64,000 nucleotides of DNA, from contig CACRXP010000005.1 in assembly GCA_902702965.1 (NCBI GenBank), positions 2,894,800 to 2,958,799 on the forward strand, written 5' to 3'. The stretch is from Spirometra erinaceieuropaei. Its lineage: Eukaryota; Platyhelminthes; Cestoda; Diphyllobothriidea; Diphyllobothriidae. A program made the translations under genes and the position numbers. The notes under the pieces were generated by a model. It had not been told where the DNA came from and ran no database searches. It was given only the letters and a program-made list of their open reading frames with translations. How positions within the stretch are numbered: position 1 is the stretch's first letter; every line of letters begins with the position of its first letter. This document shows, piece by piece, positions 1 to 12,039 of the stretch.

Positions 1-1480
1 AGCAGCGGACGCACTCAAACAACTAGCGAGAAGGAAAGTAACGTCTCCTTAAAATTGGAGTAAACTGATTTGCCTTGAGCGCAGAACGGATACAGTAATG
101 CCCATTTTGACTTGGAACACCGAGCCCAAAGTCCATCCAGGTATTTGCGCACGGGTAAACTGCCAGGTACCTAGAAGAGCTTAGTGACGAATGGTTGAAA
201 GAGAATGTTGAAGTAATACCGTATTGTCTTATCGATAAATGGAAATTTTGCACAGCAAGTGCGTATAACACCCATGTCCGATCCATCTCACCAAACGATG
301 AATGCTGATTCAATTTGGTCAGAAAAGGGGAAAATAACGTTTTCCTTCGGACAGTATATAACACTTATCGGCGGAGGCCGCGGAGAAAACGCAGACAACT
401 TAATACTACAAGACATCGATTGTACCGTCAACGATACGAAAAGTGGTATAAGGACTGTGAAGTTAACCCGAAGAGATGACTTCCGGTAAATCAATGAAGT
501 GGAGGTATTACGACACGACCGGTCGGCTAGAGAGCATAAATAAATGTAGCTGGGGAAGTGCACCGGCAAGGCTACGGGACATGCTCGTCTCGTTGTTCCC
601 TCGAACACTGTTGCATAGGGACAAGGAATGTATGCTGAAAAGAGTATTTATGAAGATAAGGGATACTGGGGACGGCCAGCTCTGGTTTGTAAACTGTCGG
701 CAACCAACTCCCAGGTTGGTAATGACCTGAAATTCAAACTTGGATTGTTTGATCATTGAGCGTCTTTTCAGTCCAACGTCCTATCAATCAACCCCAGGTT
801 TGTTGTTCTGTCAGTGGCCATCGGGAATATTAACTATGGGGGAAGTGCGTTTACCAATCAGGTGACGGGACATGCAGGCCCTATTGTGTCTTGGGGCTGG
901 CTAACGACGGCCAGTAGGTCAGAAACAGACTTTCCGGCCCACCTTATCTTCGTCGGTACTTTCTCCTGTACGGTTATTGGCCGTCATGCAAGTGCAAGGC
1001 GCAACGAGCCCTTGCTGCCTGGGCTCGAGTTTGCCAAGTTTTTGCAGTTTAGCTACAGGGATTATTAAAATCAACCGAAAATCATTCTAAATTAGTCGGC
1101 ACGACATGAGGTAACAAATTTTGCGAAGCATTTGTAAAAAGTTTATCTATTAACAATGTTCTCTAAGCGGCCAGGAAAGTTCGACTACTTAGACGTTTCT
1201 AACCATAATGCGGAGTCTTTAATTTGAAATGCCTCTGCTGACATCTGTTTGCAGTTTATGTGCAGGGAGATCCAGCTAGGAAAGCTTAAAACTACAAAGG
1301 TGGATGAGTACAACTGGACTTTTATTATGAAAAAAACAAACTTACCACTTAGTTTGTCAAATACAACCGCCCGGAGTGCATTTTTTTCGGGTAGGGCTAA
1401 CTTATGGAGCCCCTTAGACAGGACATGGGGATAGGAACCGCCTCCAATACGGGCGGCTTCGAGCCAACTTCCCGTAAAAT
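1..1480. other. No recognisable gene (AT-rich)
   Basis: Open frames here are all under about 115 codons, overlap on both strands and show no domain or motif that I recognise. I see no splice-site-bounded coding run, repeat unit or RNA gene. It reads as ordinary intergenic or old-repeat sequence. Confidence 0.5.
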
Positions 1481-1484
1481 TTGG

Positions 1485-1665
1485 GTTAAGGATTATGTTT
1501 AATGCCGAAATTAACGTTAGCGATAAGGTAAGTCAGAATCAAATATAGGGTTAAGGTAGGGCTAGTGTTAAATGGAGAGTTAAGGTTTAGGGTAGGGTTA
1601 GGGGTGGAATTAGGAAAAGGGTTTAGTTTTATATTAGGTTATTGTTGGGGTTAGTACACGGGAAT
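1485..1665 (+). repeat. Degenerate TTAGGG-like tract
   Basis: The tract contains many irregular variants of GGGTTAGGG and GGTTAAGG separated by diverged bases. It is not a clean telomere array. Unlike the similar tracts at 14.6, 16.4 and 22.1 kb, I could not find the GCAGCCGCACCTG terminal inverted repeat around it, so its link to those elements is uncertain. Confidence 0.6.
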
Positions 1666-1699
1666 ATTTTGCCCATTCCGGAATTGTGCGCAGATCCAC

Positions 1700-4600
1700 C
1701 CTTATTACATGAGCAGAGCGTTTCTATTCCATGTCCTGTTGAGGGGGACATATAAATAAGTCCTACCTTTTTTCGGGCTAAAAATCAAAATTGTGGGCAG
1801 TCACCAGCACCGGTTGCAACTTCTGTCAGTCTCCAGACCATATATGCCATCACTCTTATTATCCTCCTGAAAATGAATCAAGGTCGATTAAGGCTATTCG
1901 AGGTTCGGTCTTCAACCACGACGTGGATACTTTCGTAGAAAAACGTTATCCTATCCTAATAACGAGTAAGCACTTAATCAAAGTCAGCTCGATGTACACT
2001 AGAACAGATTCAGAGCGCCAGACGGTTATTTCGGTTGGCGTTTAAGATAGGGTAGACTAAATCTCGTCAGACCTCGACACTTATTAACTCATATAAGTGA
2101 AACAAGTCTTAACCTCCTCTGACCCATGCATGCTAGCATTTTATCATGTCATAATAGATTACTAATGTCCAACATTCGGACACTGCGCATGCAAATGTCC
2201 GGTATGAGTGAAAAAAGCGAAAGAGTTCACTCACCCTAACTTAGTTTATTACCAAATTAAACGCACTGGAGTCAGATGACTAGAAAGCCCAAACTTACTG
2301 CATAAATATTTAAGATATTGACCTAGGAAAGACAGTACTTGTTGGCAAAAATCCGAAACCCGCGGATAAAGGAAAAAGAGGGTCCGAAATTGCTTCCATA
2401 CAGGGGATTTTGGAACGAAACAGGTCTTTATATCCTTCATGTAAGTAAAAATAAAATATACTTTTGAAAAGATTGATACATCAAGGCACCAGACAGTCGC
2501 ATACTTCTTAGAAACAGACAATATAATCGCTTCCGCGTTGAAATGGGTGAACTAAAACGAAGTTGGTTAAACAGTTATCGGGAAGAAACTACGAAAAGCG
2601 TCACAATATGGGTTTTCGGAGTACAGCTGCAACAAGAAAATTTTGTCGGCACAACGAAAGACGCGCTCAAACAAGTAATACATATTTTGGTTACTTCGCC
2701 TGAGGAAAAAAGGACAAGCCATGGGAACGAACACATTGGAAACTGCCAAAGCAGGTAAAAGTACTCGGTTGCCTGGTAGGCAATTTTTTCAGCGCCATGT
2801 CATCCTCTTCTATAACACATTAGCAGCCTATGCAATAAGCTACTCCTCTTAATAATCCACTTGGCGATCGGCGAAAGGTGGTTAGAATTAGCTACAACTG
2901 AGATTAATTTAACAACACGAGGGGGTAAATAGTTTTTTATGGAGTACGACGAGGACAGTCACAGTTGCGAGGGTGTGGAGGTGACACGCGTGGGTCAGGA
3001 GATACCAAACTCCCTTCTGGAATCCGTCGTGTTCCAATGGGGAAACAAGGTCAGCAGAATTGGAGATAGGCGTCCGTGGTGTGACTGATGACACTTTCAT
3101 CCTAGTCTCTAGTGTGTACCGCGTGTGCCGGTTCCCAGTGGATTCCTACCACACTTCAACTCCAACATAACATGAGAAAAAAGGTGCCATAAAACCAAAC
3201 GAAAGACTGAAAAAGATGACTCCGAGGTCAGAGGTCCGAGTAATTCAATCTGGGAAGCGAGCAGGATTTGGTATGAATGGGGTGAAATATTCAGGAGCCA
3301 GCGGATTGCTAGCTGAGTTTTATGCTTTGGCAGGAAACCAGGAATGGGATTCCAATAGAGTAAAAAGGTGTTTTTATCAGATATAGGAACCCTATAGCGT
3401 CCATACTGCGGACTAACGACGGTCGGTCTAGTGCACCCTAACCATAAGTAAGGGTGGATAGGGGGTTACATTTAACGTGGCGGAATAGCTAGTTCGCGTG
3501 CAAGTCCCAGTGCGAAGAATAAAACCAAAAGGGTCTTTCTGAATACTTAAGGGTATAATGCAATATTTGATTTCCTCTGACTTCAATACAATTCAGGACG
3601 AAAGTTGCTCAGTAAAATGTTGGTAATGACTAACCGACTTGGGCGGCAAAATATGCATGCACAAAAGCCATTCCGGGAAAAATTTACAAGTTATTCAGAT
3701 CCAAGAGGATGTCATGAGCAACGACAACAATATAGAGACGTAGTTATTTCAAGGCACTGGAGTTGTGATAATAGTAGCGATGCAAGTTCGCAGACAAAAT
3801 TATTTACCGAGAACATGACAACTTACATCCTTTGAAGTGCCAAGACCTTTTGGGTTAGCACCTGTTAGCATCTACAAAAATAAAAGGCACATTTAATAGT
3901 GAGGAAACGAAGAATCGCTGTATAAAGACATAAAAAAGAGAAATGACTGACCACGCATAAGCAGCGAAAATCACAAACGTTTTCATATATAGCTCAAAGG
4001 GATTTATCCGATGAGGTAATTTGATATATATAAACAACCGCATCGGCGATCGCAGAATGGCATCGTAAATGAAGGCGGCTCCGTTATCCGTTACTTGCTG
4101 GATGAACTACAGACAAGTCCTACAGGATGTCTGCACAGGCAAAAGCGCATCCGAAGTCCCTATACTTTCAATCAAGGTGGAGGATTCTCGCTGGGTCATG
4201 GATGCGAGGACTCAGGCTCCTCGGTAATATGATGCCTTTTTTCGAGGATAACAGACGTAAATCCTTTCATACTGCGACTCAGAGGACATTGTAGCAGAGT
4301 GCTTCATTTGTTTGGGTGATGTCTATCTTATTGAAATTTGATTTCTTAACATAAGCAAATGGAACCGTGAAGGTCTTAACAAAAGATTATATTTGGGCTT
4401 GGGAAATTCGCAATGTAACCCAAATTCCTCTTCACAACTTTCATTATTTTATGTCTTAGGAGTGTGACGGTCTGAGATGACAGTTGGTGGGCTGAACTTT
4501 AACCACTTAACGGACAGTTACTTCTATTTTTTTCCTCATATCGCATTAATCGGACGGTGTTATAATGGTACTAGAAACAAAAAATCCTGCTTTCAGTCTA

Positions 4601-6830
4601 TGCTTTCGGAAGTTGTGCTGAAAGGTCTTATTGGTGACTTACTTATGGTGGACAAACGTACGTCATTTAAAGGTATTTACTTTTTGTAGGGCTCTGAATA
4701 GATGTATGAATGTGGGAGCCAACTGAACAACAAAAACTAAGAAGATTCAAGGCACATTGGAGATGTGAAAACAGTTTTTCAAGTCGTTTTTAACTAGGAA
4801 CGAGCTCGATCGTCAGATGCAAACTTGTGGGACTTTCCCCCGTCAAAGAATTCGAAATATTTTATAATTCTTCTATAATCTGCTGACTCATGAAATCTAA
4901 GGTTTGTAGTATCTTGAAATATTCCAGAAAAGCGGTTAGGGAGGAGGGTCCCAACGTGTGGTAAAATGATGGCAACAAAAGTCTCCACAACAGTATTGAT
5001 AGTGATCGAATTGAAAGAAAATCCGGGAAAGTAAAATCGTTTGATCTTAAGTCGCATAACATTCAGAAAATGTAAAAATGTGACGGAAAACTGAGGGCAG
5101 ACAGATGACAAATTTAAATTATCTGCAAATAGGATCGAAGCGAGCAAAATCCTAACAAACATGCGGCTCATGGGACTGAAGTAAAAGGTAGGGACCGAAC
5201 CAAATTTGGCTCAAGCAGACGCTGACGAGAGAAAAGCAAAATATATGTAGGTTGGCATTGTCAAATTGAACAGCACAGGCCGAAAGTTGGGTCCCCTCAC
5301 GATGGAGGCTGTCAAGAGTGCCATCCTAGGACTACCTACATTATCGCTCTATCGCCCTCCTTATACGTTTGTGCGTAATAAAACCCTGTTCGGTTGATCA
5401 CAATGGTGTTATTTTTAAATAAACACTTGCAAGAAAACTCGACTGTTTAAATTATAGTACCCAAATTACCGAAAAACTGTATCTGGGAGTAAAAGCTATT
5501 CGTGTATGCTAATTCCTCTGGGAGGCGCAGAAGTCCACGTCAGTGGTTTCGACAATAATAAGCGTGTGCTTCATCTTGAGGGAATTTCCAATCTAAACTG
5601 TCGAGTGATTTTAACGAAGGCCACTTTAAGCTGTAGATATATTTAGTGGGTTTTAACTCATTTCCATCAATAACGCTTTCATTTTGACGGTGAATCAGGA
5701 ATATTCTCAATTAATTTGCGTGGGGTGATGACCAGTTGAGGGATTCTATGACATGTAGCGGAAAACTGTTTGTCGAAACGATGCACTTATTTAAGGCCTG
5801 AAAAATTTTTACGGATGCCCTCGAGGGTGGCACGCGTGGATTGCAGTTTTCTACTGAAAGTTGTCTATTTGTACAAAGTCTGCGTCCTATAACTCCTCCC
5901 ACAGCTGTCTGTACGCTGCCAGGAATCACCTACGATAAAAATAAAAAACGGACCACCCTTCGGGTTGGACCATCATCCTATCAATCCTAGTTTGGCCCCG
6001 CCCTTACGACGGGGCCATGCGCCATCGGGGGTCAGTATTACATATAACCGTGAAAATATTAAGCGTCAAATACATTTCGCAGGGCGCATCAAAAAGGAGA
6101 ACATGAGGATAAGTACGGTTTTAATAGCTAGAGATCTAACATTCTACTCAGAAAACACATTAGACATTTTAAAGGTTCTTATAAGCATTTGCAGTAATAC
6201 ACGTCTCATAAAAGTTAAAACCAACTCTACCGTCACGTTCGACGATGTCTGCCCGTGGGCTACAACAGCATTATGGGCGCAGGAGGGTGAATTGCGTGCG
6301 AATTAGGTCACAGTGATAGCAGGGGCGTACGGGTGCTGTGGGCGTCATTGTTACCGAACGCCGGTAACTGTCCTTGGCCGTTGGGTCAGACAGTATGCAA
6401 GGTGTCCGGAGTGTTTGTATGTCTTCGCACCCGTGAGTACTTCAATTAATTCCAAAGCTTCTTTAAACGAAAGAGTCCCATGAATATGGCGACATTAAAT
6501 CTTTTAGACAGCTCTGGCTAATCGAGTCCTCTCCCAACTAAACAAAAGCCTTCACCCGTATTAGAATTCGGCAGCCGGCCGAGCTCATCAATCAGACCTA
6601 TTAGGGGTAACATTGCTATCCCCCTCGAGAGTGGTAAAGAAAAGAAAGGATACCCTAAAATTTCTGACAAAACACGCCGCTGACAAGCTTATCGCGTCGC
6701 GCTTCCACAAAAACGCATTAAGAATCGTTCAGCAAACAGCAGCTATCGTCCAGTTCCGTGCCTCCCAACAGGCTGCCGGAGTGACAGTACTCATTCTGGA
6801 AACCTGAAATGTTCACTGCTTTTTCGGTAA
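1700..6830. other. No recognisable gene, 5.1 kb
   Basis: This is AT-rich sequence with short, scattered open frames on both strands, the longest about 125 codons at 4794-5171 on the minus strand. None has an identifiable domain, and composition does not change at their ends. No LINE, SINE or inverted-repeat element was recognised. A short palindromic GGCCCCGCC/GGGGCC feature at about 5994-6016 is the only structured site noticed. Confidence 0.45.
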
Positions 6831-6857
6831 TACGTCGACCATCAGTCTGCAAAAGGA

Positions 6858-7157
6858 TTGACTCTGGTTATCCACCAACTGGTCAGCCATAAAGTGGACA
6901 CTGCCGCGCTCAGTGAAGCCCGCTTTGTCTCAAGAGGGTTAATTGAGGGCAGTGGGAGCCGGACAACCTCCTGTTCAGGCGGACATCCAAGGAAAGAACG
7001 ACGAAGAGCTGGCGTCCTCTTCACCACCAGGAACGATGTCGTGAGGCGGTTGCTTTGTTTGTCCCAGGACGTCAACAACCGTATTATGATCAAGAAACTG
7101 TCACTCCGCGGGACTAAATATGCTGCCCTTGGCAACACCTGTGCCGTCAACGACTAA
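6858..7157 (+). pseudogene. LINE copy 1 APE endonuclease, N-terminal part
   Basis: A 99-codon open stretch reads VDTAALSEARF, then RKERRRAGVLFTTRNDVVRRL and LSQDVNNRIMIKKLSLRG. These match, in order, the VDIAALSETRF, ERRDAGVAFAIRNDIVGRL and INDRLMSLRLPLRG blocks seen in the better copy at 43.3 kb of this window. The glutamate of SE(T/A)RF is kept. In APE endonucleases that residue helps bind the catalytic metal. The product would nick target DNA for target-primed reverse transcription, but this copy is not functional. Confidence 0.8.
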
Positions 7158-7396
7158 ATCTGATGACACGAAAGCCTGAACACCATCTTAGCAACTGTAC
7201 CAAAAGCGGAAAAAATACATGCTTTTCGCGGCCTCAGTACATGCGTCTACACGTACCATGCTGTCTTAATAGGCGAATTCGGTCTCCATGAGATTGGCAG
7301 TTGCAACAGCACAGGCCTGCGCGGAGCACAGCTTCTACTGACCAACACCTTCCTTCGCTTACTGATAAGGTAGAAGTCGGCATGGAAGCCCACTAA

Positions 7397-7620
7397 ATCG
7401 AGTCACTGGAATCTGATGGACAACGTCATAGTTCGAAGGCGTGACCAGTGTGGCGTGCTTGTGATTAGGAAAATGCGTGATGCCAACTGCTGGGCGGATT
7501 GCCACCTCGTAATCTCAAAAACGATGCCCCATTTGCAATCGCAGAAGCGATCGTATCGTGAATCGGCATCGGATAATTTAAATACTGCATTACTTAATAC
7601 AACTGAACGCCGATTTGATT
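7397..7620 (+). pseudogene. LINE copy 1 APE endonuclease, C-terminal part
   Basis: The segment reads MDNVIVRRRDQCGVLVIRK followed by a degraded DCHLVISKTM. This corresponds to [19 protein letters not shown] and [10 protein letters not shown] in the copy at 42.6-43.3 kb. The catalytic SDH motif is altered to DCH here. It stops in frame at 7620, after which the linker continues in another frame. Confidence 0.75.
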
Positions 7621-7659
7621 GAAACAGCTACATGAATTTCAAACTTAAATAAACTCAAA

Positions 7660-8240
7660 TCCAGGCGGTGGGTACCAGTGTCAAAAACCAGCCCACGGAG
7701 CTGCGGGACACAGTCCAGGCCATCACTACGGAAGCCCTCGGCCGCACACACCATCAATCCCAGGATTGGTTTGATGAGAGTTTTAAAGAAGTCTATACTT
7801 TCCTCTCGGAGAAACACAGGCTATAAATGACCTACACCATCGACAGCAACAAAACCATTAATGTAACATTAATCCTAAAATCGAGCTCTAGTACAGAAGA
7901 GACTGAGGGAGGTGCAGAACGACTGGCTAACTTACAAAGCTACGACTGTTCGGTGGTATACCAACTATGATGAGATAAAGTATTTCTTTGCGGCCGTCAG
8001 ACCTCTCTGTGGTTCAAAAGTCAAACAAGCTACGTCATTGTTGGAGCTGGATGAAGCACATGTCCTGACGGCGAAGTCATTAATTTCAGCTGAAACCTAC
8101 AAGTACGGTGGGCACCAACTCATAAAAGTCTTACCTCGCTGTTCCAGGGGATATGGTAGAAATGACACGTCTCCTAAGATGGTAGGGATGCCACCATCGT
8201 GGAAATCTATCAACGCAAGGGAATCAGCAACTCTGTGGTA
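7660..8240 (+). pseudogene. LINE copy 1 linker and RT fingers, decayed
   Basis: Reading across frames gives ELRDTVQAITTEALGRTHH, QDWFDE and LSEKHRL, then a fingers-like IKYFFAAVRPLCGSKVK and LLELDEAHVLTAKSLIS, then YKYGGHQLIKVL. The same order occurs at 40.5-41.1 kb. About 60 residues expected between TAKSLIS and YKYGG are missing, so there is an internal deletion. No intact frame remains. Confidence 0.7.
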
Positions 8241-8279
8241 ATCATAGAGGCATTTTCATTCTCAAAATCTCTGAAAAAA

Positions 8280-8900
8280 TCTTCGACCATGTTCTACTTT
8301 ATTGAATGAACGCGCATATGGAGTAGGGACTTCTTCCAGAAACACATTGTGGGTTCCGAAAACATGACAGAGCGGCAGTCATGATGATCGCGGCCCGCAA
8401 ACGCCAGGAGACGTGTCGGAAAATGAGAAACAACCTTAACATCACCTTCGTCAACCAGAAAATGCTATTAACACAGTGGATCGCAGTGGACGATGTAGAA
8501 TGAAACTGAAGTTCGGACTTCCGGAACGATTTTCTCTAATAGTAAGATAACTTCATGACGGAATGATGACTCGCGTCGAGGACAATTGGCCAGCCTCTGG
8601 ATCATTTGCGGTAACCAATGAGATAATGTAAGGCTGCGTGCTCGCTTCCACTCTTTTCAGCCTCGTGTTCTGCGCTTTTCTAATGAATGACTACAGTAAA
8701 GGGCAGTCGGGGAGCGACGTCAAGTATATTGCTGACGGAAAACTTTCTAACTTCCGTCGTCTGAAATCATCTTCGATGGTATCCAATAACAGCGTTCACA
8801 ATCTACATTTGCGGACGACTGTGCGTTAAACACTACAACGGAAGAGTATCTTCAACGAAGTGTGCCAGAATGCTCTTACATAGGCCAGATAATCAATACG
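8280..8900 (+). pseudogene. LINE copy 1 RT palm, decayed
   Basis: The segment contains FGLPERFSLIVR, a HDGMMTRVEDN block, and GCVLASTLFSLVFCAFLMNDY, the counterpart of the RT motif B region (GCVLAPTLFSLMFSAML in this family). The FADD catalytic box has decayed to LRTTVR/TADDC-like debris around 8810-8830. Several stop codons separate the blocks. Confidence 0.75.
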
Positions 8901-8999
8901 GAGATATTAGTGGTCATGCACCAGTCAACGCCAAATTTTTCCAAAACTGAACACCGTGTCAGTGTCCCATGAGCTCACCTCACAACAGTTAGGAAATTT

Positions 9000-9890
9000 G
9001 CGTACTTTATCAGTACCATATCGAAAAAACATCAAAATTGACGGCAAAATCGCAAATCGGATCACCAAAATCATTTACGCCTTCCGTCAGATATAACATT
9101 TCGTCTGAAACCGTCACGGCGTCCCACTCAACACAAAGCCGAACACTAACAGAGCTATTGTGCAGACAACGGTCTTGCACAGGCCGGAAATGTGAAGTGT
9201 GTATGTAATTTAAACAAGAAGACACAACCATTTTCACATCAGTTGCCTCCGAAGAAAACTGAAGAGGAAGTGGCAAGAGAGAATCCCAGAAACCGAGACC
9301 ATGGAAAGTACCGGTGTCCTCAGTATTCACGTCATGCCGAAGTCGATGCATTTGCTACGAAGTGGCTGTGTCCTGAAGACGGACTGCGAGCGCCTGTCCT
9401 AGCGCTTATTCTACGGCGACGTAGCTACGGGCAGTCGCACACAAGACGGATAAAAGTGTCGCTACAAGGACATCTGGAAGACCTCACTCACGTACTTGTA
9501 AATTAATCAGAAGATCTGGCAGAAGCACATTCAAGATTGCGGGCGTGAATTACTGCCGTAATGACTGCAGCAGACATCTCCAAAGCCAACCAAATAGTTG
9601 TTGCAAAGAGAGAAGCCCGCGAGGCTCGAGTGCTACGGAAAATTGACGCCAGGGCCCAATTACTGTCATCGTGTCCACACAGTCAAAAGACGTTCCGGGC
9701 ACGGGTCGGCTTCGTTCGACATCTGCGGACTCAGTGCAATTTCAACACTACCAACTCGCCTCTTATCTCCCAACACTCAACTACTACCGCCACTACTGGG
9801 AGCTTTAATGAGGACGCTCCCTACGACCTGAAAAACCTTACCACCACTGCCCCTACCATCAACAATTCCAACCTGTCACCGTTTTAACCG
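9000..9890 (+). pseudogene. LINE copy 1 C-terminal region with zinc finger
   Basis: Around 9060-9550 there are decayed RISKA..FGRLQ-like and HFHISCLRRKLKRKWQERIPETE blocks, the connection region of this LINE family. The 108-codon frame at 9561-9887 starts with an alanine/lysine/arginine-rich helix (AREARVLRKIDARAQ). It then has a finger with spacing C-x2-(H)-..-F-x5-GFVRHLRTQC, where the usual CPRC is CPHS. A threonine-rich spacer follows. Such fingers probably bind nucleic acid. Confidence 0.75.
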
Positions 9891-10110
9891 GACCTTTTCA
9901 TCGTGCATACGCCTGGTCGTTCACGTGGGATTCCATCGCACAGAGACAGCAAATCAGTGCTGTAGTCCCAACATACACCAGTCACACATTCATTTGCTTA
10001 CGATGTCCCCAGCCATTCACATAATACGTAAATATAACTGGCGGTAACCATGACAGCAAAAGTTCTCGCAATATGACCATGAAAAACATGCACCGTAGGG
10101 CCGAAAATTC

Positions 10111-10187
10111 CACCACCACCACCACCACCACCACCACCACCACCACCACCACCACCACCACCACCACCACCACCACCACCACCACCA
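10111..10187. repeat. (ACC)n microsatellite, about 25 units
   Basis: An uninterrupted run of ACC triplets inside the zinc-finger spacer region of LINE copy 1. The spacer is naturally threonine-rich, so the array may have expanded from existing ACC codons. Confidence 0.95.
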
Positions 10188-10729
10188 GCGTCGTCTCCAC
10201 TAATAACAGAAACACACCACCAGCTCAGTGGTCAAAGCCACATCCTATCCTTACTCCCATCCCACATTTGCATCATTCATCTGTTTAGTCTGTCACCTAC
10301 GAAAGTACGGTCCTGAGACTGGCGTACCAACAGCACCGATATACACCTGTCGCAGGCACTTCATCTGGCCACAGTGTCCAGGAACATTCTCTCATCCCAT
10401 TCGGTCATATACGCCCCGAAGCAAAATCTTCAGTGAATTCGCACTTTAGACTCTATTCTTACGCTTCACCCTACCAGCTCTCACACACACAGTCCAAGGT
10501 CACATGTGCAGCTCATCCACACCACAAGCCACGTCCCACAGCAATACTACCCTCTTGAGGGTGCAAGCATCTGATCCGCCGTGTCGTCGCTGTTATGGAC
10601 GACGCAACTTCGCACGCCAGAGCATTCACATTTCACGTAAGTTGGAAGCACGTTCATCCTGGCACATGACGTGGTGACCAGGTCGTGTGCGGCACGCGCA
10701 CTTCACACCATCCTAACACCGGTTGGTTG

Positions 10730-11090
10730 GGCGACTGATGTCCGAGAGAGGGAAAAGAAAGCGAGGTCGGCAGTGAGGAATCCACCCCTACGACAAACCA
10801 GCGGATTCCTCACCGTAATAAATCTGACACGCTTTGAAATGTTCAAAATGTGCTAAAAGTCGTGGCTTGGAAGTTTGCCAACGGACTGAATAAATTATTC
10901 CTCGTGGTCAGTAATGCGTATGTGCATGCGGAGTGACTGTCTCAGTGACTGAGATTCAGGCGTAATGCCTCCTTCTTGATGTATCCTCTACGGAACTCTC
11001 ACGAGCATGGGATCGGAGCATCCCTTTATGCGAAAACTCACTACATTGTGCATGCTGGGCACGCGTAGGCGGGAGGCTTAGCTTTGTCAG
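10730..11090. other. Unassigned spacer with weak dispersed-repeat similarity
   Basis: No gene was recognised. A short segment near 11050-11080 (GGGCACGCGTAGGCGGGAGG) resembles the reverse complement of the start of module B (CCCGTCTACGCGTGCC). It may be a small fragment of that dispersed repeat. Confidence 0.3.
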
Positions 11091-11105
11091 CCATTGTGCC
11101 CTAGC

Positions 11106-11130
11106 TCACCTCCGGTCAGCTCGACATTGG
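11106..11130 (+). repeat. Left direct repeat flanking the S1/S2 pair
   Basis: The string TCACCTCCGGTCAGCTCGAC and the following ATTGG recur with one substitution at 11578-11602. The two copies bracket the inverted SINE pair and could be a target-site duplication or part of an older repeat into which the pair inserted. Confidence 0.7.
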
Positions 11131-11173
11131 CCTGCCACAAGTGTCTGGTGGGTGAGGAAGAAGAGAGTGTGGT

Positions 11174-11350
11174 GAGTAGAATGATATTACCGACAAAGAC
11201 AAGGGAGACTGGAGTGGCTATTTCTGGCTTATTAGCCGTCGTCAGCCAGCCATACCCAAGCCCGAAGTGTGGAACACCCCAGCCTCGAACTCGCGACCTG
11301 TTGGTTTAGAAGTCAACGCCTCTACTCACCGGGCCACGAGCCCGTTGCCC
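11174..11350 (-). repeat. Hammerhead-like tRNA-SINE, copy S1
   Basis: This is a minus-strand copy of the short repeat. The tRNA-like head lies at about 11270-11350 and the core CTGACGA at 11239-11245, followed by GGCT-AATA-AGCC and GAAA. The stem III palindrome is broken here (ATAGCCAC instead of ATGGCCAT). It faces copy S2 head to head across about 45 bases, so the pair forms a large inverted repeat. A direct repeat of about 24 bases flanks the pair. Confidence 0.8.
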
Positions 11351-11391
11351 TATCGGTTTTCGATCGGGAATATACAACGGGCTCGGGCAAC

Positions 11392-11570
11392 GGGCTCGTG
11401 GCCCGGTGAGTAGAGGCGTTGACTTCTAAACCAACAGGTCGCGAGTTCGAGGCTGGGGTGTTCCACACTTCGGGCTTGGGTATGGCTGGCTGACGACGGC
11501 TAATAAGCCAGAATGGCCATTCCAGTCTCCCTTGTCTTTGTCGGTAATATCATTCTGCCTATAATGAATT
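11392..11570 (+). repeat. Hammerhead-like tRNA-SINE, copy S2
   Basis: A plus-strand copy. The head starts GGGCTCGTGGCCCGGTGAGT at 11392. The core CTGACGA lies at 11490-11496 with helix GGCT/AGCC. One A of the GAAA box is missing (GAAT), so this copy would not be expected to fold into an active ribozyme. Stem I strands GGCTGG and CCAGTC are intact and pair over six positions with one G-U. Confidence 0.8.
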
Positions 11571-11577
11571 TAATGTT

Positions 11578-11602
11578 CACCTCCGGTCATCTCGACATTG
11601 AT
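11578..11602 (+). repeat. Right direct repeat flanking the S1/S2 pair
   Basis: This is the partner of the direct repeat at 11106-11130, differing at one internal base (GGTCATCTC against GGTCAGCTC). It runs immediately into the foldback arm F1. Confidence 0.7.
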
Positions 11603-11603
11603 C

Positions 11604-11818
11604 CGCATGCTATTTAAGTAGTCATTATTTACCGAGTGTGGTTTCTGCAGGATGCCAAAAAGAAGTGCATTCAAAAACCGACACCCTGACGAGTCCGAAA
11701 TACTATGGGATTATGCTGCATGTTAATCAATATTACAACTTCACGTAAGTAATCCTTCTTAATCGACAACGTATTTCAGAATTTCGGCTAACATTTCTTG
11801 GGATTGGTCACGCACTGC
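11604..11818. mobile_element. Foldback element fragment F1 (one arm)
   Basis: A single arm of the foldback family. It runs from GCATGCTATTTAAGTAGTCA through GAGTGTGGTTTCTGCAGGA to the terminal ATTGGTCACGCACTGC. It matches the right arms of F2 and F5 almost base for base. The other arm and the core are absent. Confidence 0.8.
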
Positions 11819-12039
11819 AATCCAGACGCAAGTCACCGGTGCTGCGCCCACCCAGTAGAGCACGTCGGTGTCGTCGCTGGCGACGGTCGAACCCTCACCT
11901 GGATAGTGGTTTTGCGCAACATCTGACGCAAACTCTCTTCCCTCCTAGATCCTGTGGAATAATGAGTTAGGGCAACGGGAGGGAGGGATCGGGCGCACTG
12001 GCTGACAATGCCAAACAGCCATCCAATGAATGCCACGCA

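Larger units (their letters stand above)
6840..10720 (+). mobile_element. LINE copy 1: decayed APE-RT retrotransposon with zinc-finger tail
   Basis: This is the decayed body of one non-LTR retrotransposon in element order: APE endonuclease (about 6858-7620), linker and RT fingers (7660-8240), RT palm (8280-8900), connection and C-terminal region (9000-9560) and a C2H2-like finger (9660-9750). All parts lie on the plus strand but in different frames with many stops, so it is a fossil. Other copies of the family occur at 40.5, 42.5, 45.4, 53.4 and 58.9 kb. A proline/threonine-coding ACC microsatellite has grown inside its 3' part. The 5' UTR was not recognised, so the copy is probably 5' truncated near 6840. 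Confidence 0.85.

Noticed and set aside
1485..1665. TTAGGG-like tract as evidence of a nearby telomere
   Set aside because: The tract is degenerate and short, and similar tracts elsewhere in the window are internal to mobile elements.
1..6830. CRISPR arrays, operons or bacterial genes
   Set aside because: There are no repeat-spacer arrays and no long prokaryote-like frames; introns and LINE/SINE content show a eukaryotic genome.
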